DNA of 64,000 nucleotides from positions 1-64,000 of the forward strand of contig JAJYZB010000005.1 of assembly GCA_021800275.1 (NCBI GenBank). The letters are read 5' to 3'. The notes beneath the pieces are model-generated. The model made no database searches, was not told the DNA's origin, and saw nothing but the letters and a program-made list of their open reading frames with translations. Made by a program: the position numbers and the translations under genes. This DNA comes from a bacterium. GTDB taxonomy: Bacteria > Vulcanimicrobiota > JABDET01. Shown piece after piece: positions 15,797 through 24,321 of the stretch (positions are counted from its first letter, which is position 1; every line of letters begins with the position of its first letter).

Positions 15797-17014
15797 CTAT
15801 ACAGGAAGGAGTTCTACTTGAATGATGTCTTTCGAACTTTGGATTTGAGTTAAAATCTCTCCCTGTGGTTTTGAAGATAAGCGAATTTTGCAGACAGCAG
15901 CTTCTTTTCCTTCGAAGATGCGATTCTCCATTTCCTCGATATTAATTTTAGCTTCTTTTAATAGATCTAGAATTCCAGCTAAAACGCCTACCTTATCTTT
16001 ATGTCGGATGACTAATTGATGGGTTGCAGGAGTATTTTGGGATAAGTTGACACAATTTTCGACTTCCCCTGTGGTTAGATAGCGATTAATGATTCGGACG
16101 GTTTCATTTGCAATTGCTTCCTGGGCTTGTTCTGTAGAAGCTCCAATATGATGGGTTCCGTAAACACCAGGAAGATTTAAGATGGGATGACTGTATTCTC
16201 CTTTTCCTGTTCCAGGTTCATCGGGAAAAACATCTAAACCAACCCGGATTTTTTTCTCCTGAACTGCCTTCAGCAGGCTTTCTGTGTCCACAATTTCTGC
16301 CCTTGAAGTATTGATAAAGATAGCTCTTGGTTTCATGGCTTGAAAAAAACTTTGCCCGATAAGATTTTTAGTTTCGGAGTTTAAAGACAGATGAATGCTG
16401 ACAGCATCGCTTCCGGCAGCCAGGGATAAGAGATCAGGACAAAATTCTATTTCCAGAACCCTGGCAGTTTCTTTTGTTAAGGCTCGCGAAAAACCCGAGA
16501 TTTTCATCCCAAAACTTTTAGCTCTAAAAGCCACTTCTTTTCCAATGGATCCCAGTCCAATGATTCCAAGAGTTTTTCCTAAAAGCCCATCTGCCCTGCT
16601 GAATTCAGTTTTATTCCATTTTCTTTCCCTTAATTCCAGAACATTTTCAGGAATTCTTCTGTCAAGGGCTAAAAGAAATCCGAGGGTTAGTTCTGCGACA
16701 GCAGCTGAATTTTTGCCTGGACAATTTGAAACAAAAATGCCCTGTTTTGAAGCAGCATCTACATCAATGGTGTTGACTCCTGCTCCTGCTCTGACAATTA
16801 AAGACAGAGATTTTCCGTTTTCTATGGTTTGTGCTGTCACTTTAGTGCTTCGAACAACCAGAATATGATAGTCCTGGATCAGGGCTGGCAGTTCTTCGGA
16901 TTTCAGGTCGGGCTTATACTGAACATTTGCAAGAGTTTTTAATTTATCAATAGCTGGTCTAGAAAATGAATCAGCGATTAATAGGTTGACGTTTTTTTGA
17001 GAGGGGCTTGTCAT
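15797..17014 (-). CDS. serA: D-3-phosphoglycerate dehydrogenase (2-hydroxyacid dehydrogenase family)
   Basis: This 405-residue NAD-dependent enzyme would open serine synthesis by oxidising 3-phosphoglycerate. The substrate domain contains VVRSTKVTAQTIENGKSLSL and IVRAGAGVNTIDVDAASKQG. The NAD domain has the LGIIGLGSIGKEVAFRAKSF fold motif. The catalytic Arg, Glu and His are in INTSRAEIVD, FPDEPG and THHIGASTEQAQEAI. A C-terminal ACT-like segment (VIRHKDKVGVLAGILDLLKE) suggests serine feedback control. It overlaps the upstream TPR gene by ATGA. Confidence 0.85.
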   Translation of the reverse strand: MTSPSQKNVNLLIADSFSRPAIDKLKTLANVQYKPDLKSEELPALIQDYHILVVRSTKVTAQTIENGKSLSLIVRAGAGVNTIDVDAASKQGIFVSNCPGKNSAAVAELTLGFLLALDRRIPENVLELRERKWNKTEFSRADGLLGKTLGIIGLGSIGKEVAFRAKSFGMKISGFSRALTKETARVLEIEFCPDLLSLAAGSDAVSIHLSLNSETKNLIGQSFFQAMKPRAIFINTSRAEIVDTESLLKAVQEKKIRVGLDVFPDEPGTGKGEYSHPILNLPGVYGTHHIGASTEQAQEAIANETVRIINRYLTTGEVENCVNLSQNTPATHQLVIRHKDKVGVLAGILDLLKEAKINIEEMENRIFEGKEAAVCKIRLSSKPQGEILTQIQSSKDIIQVELLPV

Positions 17015-18423
17015 CTCGGTTGAATTTTTTCAAGAATCACAGCAGCCAGGGATAAAGAAGGATTGATTTCCAGAGATTTTTTCATTTCTGCTTCTGTCTT
17101 TTCCAGTTGATTTAATTTTAAAAGAGAGATTCCATAATAAAAATGATGAAGGGCATTATCTGGTTTTAGTTCTACAGCTTTTCGGCAGCACTCCAAACTT
17201 TTTTCATCCTGTCCTTCTCGCAAATACAGGGTTCCTAAAGAGAGATAGGCAGGAGCATTAGTGGGATCCAGTTTGACCGCTGTCTCATGCTCCTTCAGAG
17301 CTTCTTGTATTTTTTCAAGCCTTTCATAAATAACTCCGAGGGCATAATGGTATGGGGCATAATTGGGCTCAAGAGCCTCGGCTTTTTGATAACGTTCCAT
17401 GGCTTCTTCTATTCGGTTCAGCTGCATTAAAACAGCTCCGCTGTAAAAAAGAGTTTCATGCTGGTCAGGAGAGATTTTAAGAGCTTTATCATAGTGATCA
17501 AGAGCCTTTTCCAGATTTCCTAAATGCTGATACAAATTTCCGAGGGCTTCATAAGCAACCGCATTTTGCGGATTTAATCGGACCGTTTCCAAATAAGCCT
17601 GAACTGCTTTCTCGAATTCTCCGCTGAATTGGCATGCTGCCGCAAGAACGAAGCGGTAAAATGCGTTGTCAGGCGCTAATTCGACTGCTCGGTAAGCATA
17701 AGGCACTGCTTCTTTATAATGTCCTGCTCTGATAAAATCAGCTGCCGCGCAGAAAGTGATAAAAGACCAGGTCGAATATTTTTTACAGATTTCATCGTAA
17801 CATTCAATCGCTTCCGAGATTTTCTCCTGGGAGAGAAGACGCCCACACTGACGATACATATCGAAAAAATCCAGGTTCTCCAGATAACTTAAATCAGGAG
17901 TCACAGTTGAACGGATTTTGGTGACGATTTTCGATCCCAGATGTTCTGATTTTAATTCCGAAAATTGGAATGCCAGGGGGATCTCTTCCAAAGAATTGTT
18001 TTTTCTGATTTTTTTCCCAATGGTTTTGAAGTAGCAGCGATTCGGGATAGGGAATTCTTCAACAAAAAAAGAGCCGTACAGTCTGCAGGAAAGAGGTCTT
18101 GCCTCATAAATAGAGCAGCCGTATTGCTTTTCATCGAAAAATGGACAGATAGAATAAATTAATTCTTTTTTTTCATTTCTTCTGCGGGAAAGATAATCTT
18201 TGAACTGCTCCACGTCACCCTGTGGATATCCTTTTTTTTGATAGTACTTTTCAATATAATCAAATTCCATTTCTGCCACAGCATGATTTCCGCCCCTTGC
18301 GGCAAATGTGCAGCATTCTGAGCAACTGCATTCTCTGCAGACATTCCCCTTTACCTGAACCAGATAAGGTTCTAAATCCTGATAAAACTTAGCTATTTTT
18401 TTAAATAGTTCGGGTGTTATCAT
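17011..18423 (-). CDS. YkgJ-type cysteine-cluster protein fused to TPR repeats
   Basis: This is a 470-residue two-part protein. The N-terminal about 150 residues form a YkgJ/UPF0153-type cysteine cluster, with CRECSCSECCTF, ICPFFDEKQYGCSIYEARPL and SCRLYG, which likely binds zinc or an Fe-S cluster. From about residue 190 on there are around eight tetratricopeptide repeats (for example NAVAYEALGNLYQHLGNLEK and NAPAYLSLGTLYLREGQDEK). TPRs scaffold protein contacts. The fusion is unusual and its role is not known. It is coupled to serA by ATGA. Confidence 0.85.
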   Translation of the reverse strand: MITPELFKKIAKFYQDLEPYLVQVKGNVCRECSCSECCTFAARGGNHAVAEMEFDYIEKYYQKKGYPQGDVEQFKDYLSRRRNEKKELIYSICPFFDEKQYGCSIYEARPLSCRLYGSFFVEEFPIPNRCYFKTIGKKIRKNNSLEEIPLAFQFSELKSEHLGSKIVTKIRSTVTPDLSYLENLDFFDMYRQCGRLLSQEKISEAIECYDEICKKYSTWSFITFCAAADFIRAGHYKEAVPYAYRAVELAPDNAFYRFVLAAACQFSGEFEKAVQAYLETVRLNPQNAVAYEALGNLYQHLGNLEKALDHYDKALKISPDQHETLFYSGAVLMQLNRIEEAMERYQKAEALEPNYAPYHYALGVIYERLEKIQEALKEHETAVKLDPTNAPAYLSLGTLYLREGQDEKSLECCRKAVELKPDNALHHFYYGISLLKLNQLEKTEAEMKKSLEINPSLSLAAVILEKIQPR

Positions 18424-18442
18424 GGTGTATAAATTTTCATCC

Positions 18443-19204
18443 TTATAAATTAACCTTCATCAAATCTTCCCCTTTTTGCACTTCACCCTTGAAGTTTTCT
18501 CGAATCTCTTCCAGGATCGGTTCTTCATCACAAAAGGGATAGAGATGGGTTAAAATTAGCTTTTTTGCTCCTGCCTTACTGGCTACTTCAGCGACCTCGC
18601 GGGTATTTAAATGGACTCCTTTTAGTTCTAATCGAGATGGAAAAGAGCATTCAATAATTAACAGATCCGCATCTTTGGCATTTTCAATCAATGAATCACA
18701 GTATCCTGAATCTCCTGAATAAGCGATGACTTTTCCCTGTGTTTCAATTCGATAAGAAACAGCAGTAACATCCCCATGAATGACAGGCTGAGATCGAACC
18801 ATCCAGCTTTCTCCTGAGACTTCAGTCTTTTTCGCCATTTCCTTCATTTCGAGGTGAAAGTGTCGAGGCAGCATCCATGGATAAATATCCATCATTTTTT
18901 TCATAATTTCAGGAAAACCATCTGGACCATATAGATAAAATGGAGTTGTCCGTTTATATTGAGGCGTATAATTCATCGCAAAGAAAAATGGAATCAAGTC
19001 AGAGGTGTGATCAGGGTGTCTATGGCTGATGAACAGGTGTTCTGTAGTTTTGTAGTCAATACCGGCTTCCAGCATTCGGCGAACGATCCCTGCTCCCATA
19101 TCAAAAAGCAGGGGAGTGTCGTTAATTTTGATGCAGTATCCCGAAGAGTTTCGGGGATAGTAAGGAACTCCTGTCCCAGAACCCAGAATGATGACTTCAA
19201 TCAA
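18443..19204 (-). CDS. RNase Z-like metallo-beta-lactamase-fold hydrolase
   Basis: This 253-residue binuclear zinc hydrolase carries the metal site HISHRHPDHTSDL (HxHxDH), an SGDSGYCDSL aspartate and the late LTHLYPF histidine. The N-terminal VIILGSGTGVPYYPRNSSGY is typical of RNase Z and its relatives. The long exosite arm of true RNase Z is not obvious, so the substrate may be RNA or a small phosphoester. It lies 39 bases downstream of the aldolase gene in the same direction. Confidence 0.82.
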   Translation of the reverse strand: MIEVIILGSGTGVPYYPRNSSGYCIKINDTPLLFDMGAGIVRRMLEAGIDYKTTEHLFISHRHPDHTSDLIPFFFAMNYTPQYKRTTPFYLYGPDGFPEIMKKMMDIYPWMLPRHFHLEMKEMAKKTEVSGESWMVRSQPVIHGDVTAVSYRIETQGKVIAYSGDSGYCDSLIENAKDADLLIIECSFPSRLELKGVHLNTREVAEVASKAGAKKLILTHLYPFCDEEPILEEIRENFKGEVQKGEDLMKVNL

Positions 19205-19243
19205 GGAATTGCTGTCCTCAATACGGTTTCAATCATCAGTTCC

Positions 19244-20167
19244 TCAAACTTCAGACATTAATTTTGAAATCTTCTGAGCTAACTGAAGTCCTTGAGTATA
19301 GGGCCTCTGCCAGAGATTTCTGCCAAAGATGATTCCTGTTGCTCCAGAGTCTAATGCGGTTCTTACTCTGTCTAAAAGTTTTTCTTCGCTGTCAACTTTT
19401 TCTCCGCCGCTCATGATCACAAAGGTTCTTCCAGCGGCTTGAACAACCCTCTGCACCGCTTCAGCAAAAGATACTTTCAATGTATTGTAGGGGGGAGGGG
19501 AGTCTTTCTGTTTGTCATTGTCAATTTTTGGGAAGTTTACTTTTACCACATCAGCTCCCAGTTCACAGGCTACTCGAGCCGCGTATTCGACAGCGTAAAG
19601 ACTTTCTTTCCCACCTTTTGATTGAATGGCTTCTCCTCTAGGATAAGCCCACATCACGATCGGCATTCCATACTTTTCAGCTTCTTTTCTGATTTCCATA
19701 AATTGTCGAATGTCTTGATCCTGGGCAGGAGAGCCCACATATAAAGTGTATCCAACAGCATCTGCTCCCAGTCTGACCGCATCTTCAACTGTGCCAGTTA
19801 AAGGTGAGAAAGCATGAGCATCTGAAGGAATACCTGTTTTCCCGTTGATTTTTAAAATAACAGGCACTTTTCCAGCAAAAGGTTTTAAATATTTTTCAGC
19901 CAGACCAATATGAAAAGCAATGGCGGAAAAATTTCCTTCGACTGCTAAACTTAATTGATATTCAGGGTTGGCTGCATGGGGGTTTTCGAAGAAATCTATG
20001 GGCCCATGTTCAAGTCCTTGATCAATAGGAAGAATCATCACTCTCCCTTTTCCGGGAGAAAACTGTTCAAAAATTCGATGAAGCCGTGTTTTTTTCCCGA
20101 TATTTAAATCCAGATCATCTACTCTGGGACGTACCAGTTTCTGCAGTAAAACCTCTTCTTTTACCAT
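19244..20167 (-). CDS. class I fructose-bisphosphate aldolase (FbaB/DhnA family)
   Basis: This 307-residue TIM-barrel aldolase is of the archaeal/FbaB type. Family features include RVMILPIDQGLEHGPIDFFE, the Schiff-base lysine in CELGADVVKVNFPKID and the phosphate-binding segments VIMSGGEKVD and GATGIIFGRNLWQRPYTQGL. It likely cleaves or forms fructose 1,6-bisphosphate, though related enzymes act on other ketose phosphates. The Ser-Gly-Gly motif and the size fit the family. It is followed by the RNase Z-like gene. Confidence 0.88.
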   Translation of the reverse strand: MVKEEVLLQKLVRPRVDDLDLNIGKKTRLHRIFEQFSPGKGRVMILPIDQGLEHGPIDFFENPHAANPEYQLSLAVEGNFSAIAFHIGLAEKYLKPFAGKVPVILKINGKTGIPSDAHAFSPLTGTVEDAVRLGADAVGYTLYVGSPAQDQDIRQFMEIRKEAEKYGMPIVMWAYPRGEAIQSKGGKESLYAVEYAARVACELGADVVKVNFPKIDNDKQKDSPPPYNTLKVSFAEAVQRVVQAAGRTFVIMSGGEKVDSEEKLLDRVRTALDSGATGIIFGRNLWQRPYTQGLQLAQKISKLMSEV

Positions 20168-20272
20168 ATTTAAGCCCTCCCAACTTAGTTTTGGTTATTC
20201 TTCTCTCTGAAACTGAGGAACCCTTTTCAGGAGGAAAAGATCATCATCTGGGCTGGCTGCAAAGGGGTGATG

Positions 20273-20824
20273 CTATTTTGGGGAAACTGAAGTGAAAATC
20301 TTTAGAATTTTTTTTACACTTTCTTCCAGGGTTAAAGCGCTTGTGTCCAGGACGATGTCAGGATGGAGAGGAGGTTCATAAGGGTCATCCACTCCAGTAA
20401 AGTGTTGGATTTCTCCTTTTCTAGCTTTGGCATACATCCCTTTGACGTCTCTCTTTTCACAGATTTCGATGGGAGTATTCACATAAATTAAAATAAATTT
20501 TTTGTCCCCAATCATGCTCCTCACTTCTTCTCTTGTTTTTTCATAAGGACTGATCACTGAGCAAATAACAATTCCCTGGTGCTTTACGACCTCAGCAGCG
20601 ACGAATCCAATCCTTAAAAGATTGGCTTCCCGGTCTTCTCTTGTAAAACCGAGCCCTTTAGAAAGATGGGTTCGAACCACGTCCCCATCTAAAAAAGTGA
20701 CTGCTCGTCCTTCATCCGTGAATTCTTTGCACAATTCTCTCGCGATGGTCGTTTTTCCTGAACAGGGCAGCCCTGTAAACCAGAGACAGAGTCCAGTTCG
20801 ATGATCCAGAAAATTAGTTTTCAT
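20273..20824 (-). CDS. cysC: adenylyl-sulfate kinase
   Basis: This 183-residue kinase phosphorylates APS to PAPS. The P-loop is LWFTGLPCSGKTTIA, followed by FLDGDVVRTHLSKGLGFTRE with the APS-binding Asp-Gly-Asp and Arg. ICSVISPYEKTREEVRSMIG and KGMYAKARKGEIQHFTGVDD match the family lid and substrate loop. No other sulfate-assimilation gene is nearby. Because a sugar-nucleotide enzyme and a glycosyltransferase diverge from it, the product may feed sulfation of a surface glycan, but that is inference. Confidence 0.92.
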   Translation of the reverse strand: MKTNFLDHRTGLCLWFTGLPCSGKTTIARELCKEFTDEGRAVTFLDGDVVRTHLSKGLGFTREDREANLLRIGFVAAEVVKHQGIVICSVISPYEKTREEVRSMIGDKKFILIYVNTPIEICEKRDVKGMYAKARKGEIQHFTGVDDPYEPPLHPDIVLDTSALTLEESVKKILKIFTSVSPK

Positions 20825-21005
20825 TTTGTACGGGCATGAATTAAGGCATTTGAGTTTTAATCTCTATGATTTTCTGATTTCATACACAAACTCCTTTGAT
20901 TTTAAGCCAAGGTTCAGATCCACGGTGAAGACTGATCTGGAATGACTGGTTTTGACAGAGCCGGTTACAAGGGAAAGAAAAGGTGGATGTAGAAAAAGCA
21001 AGGCT

Positions 21006-21995
21006 GTGAATATACTGATTACAGGAATTAGTGGTTTTGTCGGAAGTTATCTGGCTGAATATTTAAGCGAGAAATTTTCGGATGCTTCCATTTTTGGCAC
21101 GATTCGATGGAGAAGTCGAACTGAGAATTTAGTCGCGTTAAACGGAAAAATTAAACTCATTGAATGTGATTTGAAAGATTTTTCAAGTGTTAAATTGGCT
21201 CTTGAACAATCAAAACCCGATTACATTTTTCATCTTGCAGCCCAATCTTATGTGGCCAGCAGTTTCCATGCTCCACAAGATACCCTAATTACTAACCTAA
21301 CCAGTGAACTGAATATCTTCGAGGCTTGCAGAGCCTTAAAGATGTTTCCCATTGTTCAAATCGCTGGTTCAAGCGAAGAATACGGACTGGTTTATGAAAC
21401 TGAACTTCCCATAAAAGAGGAAAATGCTCTTCGACCATTAAGCCCTTATGCTGTCAGCAAAGTAGGGCAGGATATGCTTGGTTTTCAATATTTTAAAAGT
21501 TATAAACTGCCGATTATACGGACAAGAGCTTTTAATCATTCCGGACCCAGGCGGGGATATGTTTTTGTTGAATCGAATTTTTCCAAACAAGTTGCTGAAA
21601 TGGAAAAAGGGATAGTCCCCCCGGTTTTAAAAGTTGGGAACCTTTCCGCAATTCGTGATTACACCGATGTTCGAGATATTGTAAAAGCGTATTGGCTCGC
21701 CGCAGAAAAGGGAGAACCTGGAGAAGTTTATAATATTTGTTCGGGAAAGGGATATGCCATTTCTGCGATTGTGGAAATGCTGCAAAAGTTGTCAGAAGTA
21801 AAAATAGCCATTGAATCCGATCTCTCTCGAATGAGACCCTCTGATGTTCCTGTTCTCATTGGAGACTGCTCTAAATTCAAGTCGAGAACAGGATGGAGCC
21901 CTGAGATTCGTTTTGAGAAAACTCTGGAGGATATTTTAAATTACTGGAGAGAAAGAGTTCCCGAGAGGATTTCCACTAAGACTTCTGTTTCTTGA
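21006..21995 (+). CDS. NAD(P)-dependent sugar-nucleotide dehydratase/reductase (GMD/RMD-like)
   Basis: This is an extended SDR of about 329 residues from the GTG at 21006 (VNILITGISGFVGSYLAEYL). The frame is open to a TTG at 20952, but the Rossmann fold begins at 21006. The catalytic S-Y-x-x-x-K region is AGSSEEYG plus SPYAVSKVGQDMLG. The segment RTRAFNHSGPRRGYVFVESN is very close to the pattern of GDP-mannose 4,6-dehydratases and their reductase relatives. It probably makes or reduces a GDP-6-deoxy sugar. A glycosyltransferase follows after five bases, suggesting a small glycan unit. Confidence 0.82.
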   Translation: MNILITGISGFVGSYLAEYLSEKFSDASIFGTIRWRSRTENLVALNGKIKLIECDLKDFSSVKLALEQSKPDYIFHLAAQSYVASSFHAPQDTLITNLTSELNIFEACRALKMFPIVQIAGSSEEYGLVYETELPIKEENALRPLSPYAVSKVGQDMLGFQYFKSYKLPIIRTRAFNHSGPRRGYVFVESNFSKQVAEMEKGIVPPVLKVGNLSAIRDYTDVRDIVKAYWLAAEKGEPGEVYNICSGKGYAISAIVEMLQKLSEVKIAIESDLSRMRPSDVPVLIGDCSKFKSRTGWSPEIRFEKTLEDILNYWRERVPERISTKTSVS

Positions 21996-22000
21996 GCTGA

Positions 22001-23200
22001 ATGCGGTTCCTTTTAGTGCATCCATTTCTTTCTTTTTATGGGGGGGCTCAATTAGAGGTTTCTTGGATTGCAAAAGAATCTTTAAGACAGGGTCATCAGG
22101 TTACTCTTGTCAGTGAATTTGATAAAGATGGGTGTATAGACTCTTTGACAAGAGCAGGAGTATGTGTAAAATTATCTGAAAAGGCACGTCTTTCATCTTT
22201 GATTCAAGAAGAAGCCCAAAAAAGCGATGCAGTTGTGGCATTTAATTATCCCGCCACAGTCTGGTGCGCAGAAGCGAAAAAAAAATCCAGTTCATTTCCT
22301 CTTCTTTCCTGGTACTGCAATGAGCCTCCTAGAAATCTTTATGAGGCGATTCTTTCTTCTCATTATTTAAATTCGCGGGTTGACCCAAAGTTTTATTTGC
22401 CTTTTTATGCTTATTTTCAGGCGAAAAAAAATAGATTTTTTTTAGAGCAGGACCAGCAGGCTGTTTCTTGTTTTGATCAGGTCTTTTCTATTAGTCATTT
22501 TATTTCTGATTGCGTTCGACAGATTTATCATCTGGATTCTGAAGTCATGCCGCTGGGGGTAGGGGATACTGCTCCAGAAGACCAGAAGGAAGAAGAAGGC
22601 AGCTCCGTGAGAGAGAATATTCATTCATTGGAAAAGATTTTTTCTTTTTTTTCGCCTGCTGGCTTAGAACCGATAAAAAATTTTAAAACTATTTTCTCAG
22701 CTTATTATCAATTTTCAAAACAGATGAATAAATCGGGCAGAAAGGCGCAGCTCTGGGTAACAGGGGAGGGTCTGTGGCTCCCTGAAGCGAAAAAAATGTG
22801 GAAAAAAATGGGAGAAGAGGTTCAAATTTTGTTTTTAGGAAGGGTAGAAAGGGAAAAATTAAAAGACTTGTATTCACAATGTGATGCAGTTTTGTATGTT
22901 CCGATAGACGAGCCTTTTGGTCTTGTTAACTGTGAAGCTGGCTTGTTTAAGAAACCGGTGATTACAAGCTGTTATGGAGGTCCATCAGAAGTCGTGATTG
23001 ATCAAGAGACAGGGATTTTGGTTGACCCCTTAAATGAGCGTGAAATCGCAGCTCGTATGTTGTTTTTAGCAGAAAATCCCGAGCTCTGCGAAAAAATGGG
23101 AAAGACTGGCTTCTGCCGCATTTCATCAGAATTTTCTTTTGAAAAGTTTATGACCAGTTTTTTAAAAGGAATTTTGAGCTTGTTTAAGAAAAAAGAATGA
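22001..23200 (+). CDS. GT4-type glycosyltransferase
   Basis: This 399-residue GT-B fold transferase starts with MRFLLVHPFLSFYGGAQLEV, the usual N-terminal glycine-rich acceptor loop. The donor domain holds FFSPAGLEPIKNFKTIFSAY, LFLGRVEREKLKDLYSQCDA and the E-x7-E-like motif in EPFGLVNCEAGLFKKPVITS. It would transfer a sugar from a nucleotide donor, plausibly the GDP-sugar made by the preceding gene. It ends 15 bases before the infC start codon, so infC may be read from this transcript. Confidence 0.85.
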   Translation: MRFLLVHPFLSFYGGAQLEVSWIAKESLRQGHQVTLVSEFDKDGCIDSLTRAGVCVKLSEKARLSSLIQEEAQKSDAVVAFNYPATVWCAEAKKKSSSFPLLSWYCNEPPRNLYEAILSSHYLNSRVDPKFYLPFYAYFQAKKNRFFLEQDQQAVSCFDQVFSISHFISDCVRQIYHLDSEVMPLGVGDTAPEDQKEEEGSSVRENIHSLEKIFSFFSPAGLEPIKNFKTIFSAYYQFSKQMNKSGRKAQLWVTGEGLWLPEAKKMWKKMGEEVQILFLGRVEREKLKDLYSQCDAVLYVPIDEPFGLVNCEAGLFKKPVITSCYGGPSEVVIDQETGILVDPLNEREIAARMLFLAENPELCEKMGKTGFCRISSEFSFEKFMTSFLKGILSLFKKKE

Positions 23201-23204
23201 ACAC

Positions 23205-23210
23205 GGAGGT
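23205..23210 (+). promoter_or_regulatory. Shine-Dalgarno GGAGGT deciding the infC ATT start
   Basis: GGAGGT lies five bases before the ATT at 23216. An in-frame TGA at 23210-23212 closes the frame upstream. The only codons between that stop and the conserved IF-3 N-terminus are ACA and ATT, so this site fixes the start. Confidence 0.85.
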
Positions 23211-23215
23211 GAACA

Positions 23216-23755
23216 ATTAGTAAAGGCTATCGGATTAATGAAGAGATTTTCGGAAAAGAAGTGAGGTTGATTGATTCAGACAGCTCGCAGTTAGGGGTTG
23301 TCGCTACTGCAGAAGCGTTGAGACTGGCTAGAGAAAAAGATCTTGATTTAGTGGAAATTTCTCCCCATGGAAATCCTCCTGTTTGTAAGATCATGGATTT
23401 TGGGAAATTCAAGTACGCTCAAAATAAAAAGGATAGGGAAAGCCACAAAAAAAGAAAAGCGCAGCATTTAAAAGAAGTTAAATTGAAACCTAAAATAGAT
23501 CCGCATGATTTTTTAACCAAAAGCAAGCTTGTGGAGAGAATGGTAGGAGAAGGGGATAAAGTTAAGGTCATGATTGTGTTTAGAGGAAGAGAAATCATGT
23601 ATGCTGAACATGCGCAGAAACTTTTGGATAAGCTGGCACAAGGAGTATCAGAACATGCTTTTATTGAAAAACCAGCTAAGTTGGAAGGAAAATCTTTAAT
23701 CATGATCCTTTCACCAAAAGGAAAAACTTCATTGAGCGCGAAAGAAGGAGACTAA
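23216..23755 (+). CDS. infC: translation initiation factor IF-3, ATT start codon
   Basis: This 179-residue IF-3 promotes fidelity of start-codon selection on the 30S subunit. The N-terminal domain begins [20 protein letters not shown], then [40 protein letters not shown]. The C-terminal domain has [12 protein letters not shown] and [20 protein letters not shown]. The frame has no ATG, and the GTG at 23261 would remove conserved residues, so the start is ATT at 23216. A rare start lets IF-3 limit its own synthesis, as known for E. coli infC. rpmI and rplT follow in the classic order. Confidence 0.93.
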   Translation: MSKGYRINEEIFGKEVRLIDSDSSQLGVVATAEALRLAREKDLDLVEISPHGNPPVCKIMDFGKFKYAQNKKDRESHKKRKAQHLKEVKLKPKIDPHDFLTKSKLVERMVGEGDKVKVMIVFRGREIMYAEHAQKLLDKLAQGVSEHAFIEKPAKLEGKSLIMILSPKGKTSLSAKEGD

Positions 23756-23756
23756 T

Positions 23757-23966
23757 ATGCCCAAAATGAAAACTAACCGTTCTGCATCGAAGAGGGTGCG
23801 AACAACTGGTTCAGGAAAATTGGTGAGACAGCGACAGTTCAGCGGCTGTCATCATATATTGGAAAAAAAATCTCCCAAGAGGAAGAGAAAATTTAGAAAA
23901 TTGGTAGAAGTAAGTTCAGGGGATCGAAAACGATTGATTAAAATCATCCCGTCTTTAGGAGCGTGA
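23757..23966 (+). CDS. rpmI: ribosomal protein bL35
   Basis: This 69-residue basic protein ([40 protein letters not shown]) matches the family in length and composition. It starts one base after the infC stop and precedes rplT, the conserved infC-rpmI-rplT operon. Confidence 0.95.
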   Translation: MPKMKTNRSASKRVRTTGSGKLVRQRQFSGCHHILEKKSPKRKRKFRKLVEVSSGDRKRLIKIIPSLGA

Positions 23967-23970
23967 CCCA

Positions 23971-24321
23971 GTGGCAAGAGTTAAAAGAGGTGTTATTAAA
24001 TTAAAGAAACGCAGAAAGCTGTTTAAGCTCACTAAAGGATATAGAGGAGCCAGAAGCAGAAGAATTAAAACCGCTCAAGAAGCTCTTCTGCACTCTCTGC
24101 AGTATGCTTTTGAGCATCGCAGACAGAAGAAAAGAGATTTTAGAAGATTGTGGGCTGTCAGAATTAATGCTGCCTGCCGAAACTTTGGGCTTTCTTACAG
24201 CCGTTTTATTTCAGGACTTAAGAAACAGGGTTTGATCTTAAACCGGAAAATGCTGGCAGAATTAGCGGTACAGGATGAGTCGGTGTTTAAGGAATTGATT
24301 GACCTTGCGCAGGCTTCCTGA
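23971..24321 (+). CDS. rplT: ribosomal protein bL20
   Basis: This 116-residue 23S rRNA-binding protein begins at a GTG (MARVKRGVIKLKKRRKLFKL) and includes KGYRGARSRRIKTAQEALLH, NAACRNFGLSYSRFI and NRKMLAELAV. Length and order are normal. Four bases separate it from rpmI. Its stop TGA is overlapped by the presumed non-standard start of the methyltransferase gene. Confidence 0.95.
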   Translation: MARVKRGVIKLKKRRKLFKLTKGYRGARSRRIKTAQEALLHSLQYAFEHRRQKKRDFRRLWAVRINAACRNFGLSYSRFISGLKKQGLILNRKMLAELAVQDESVFKELIDLAQAS

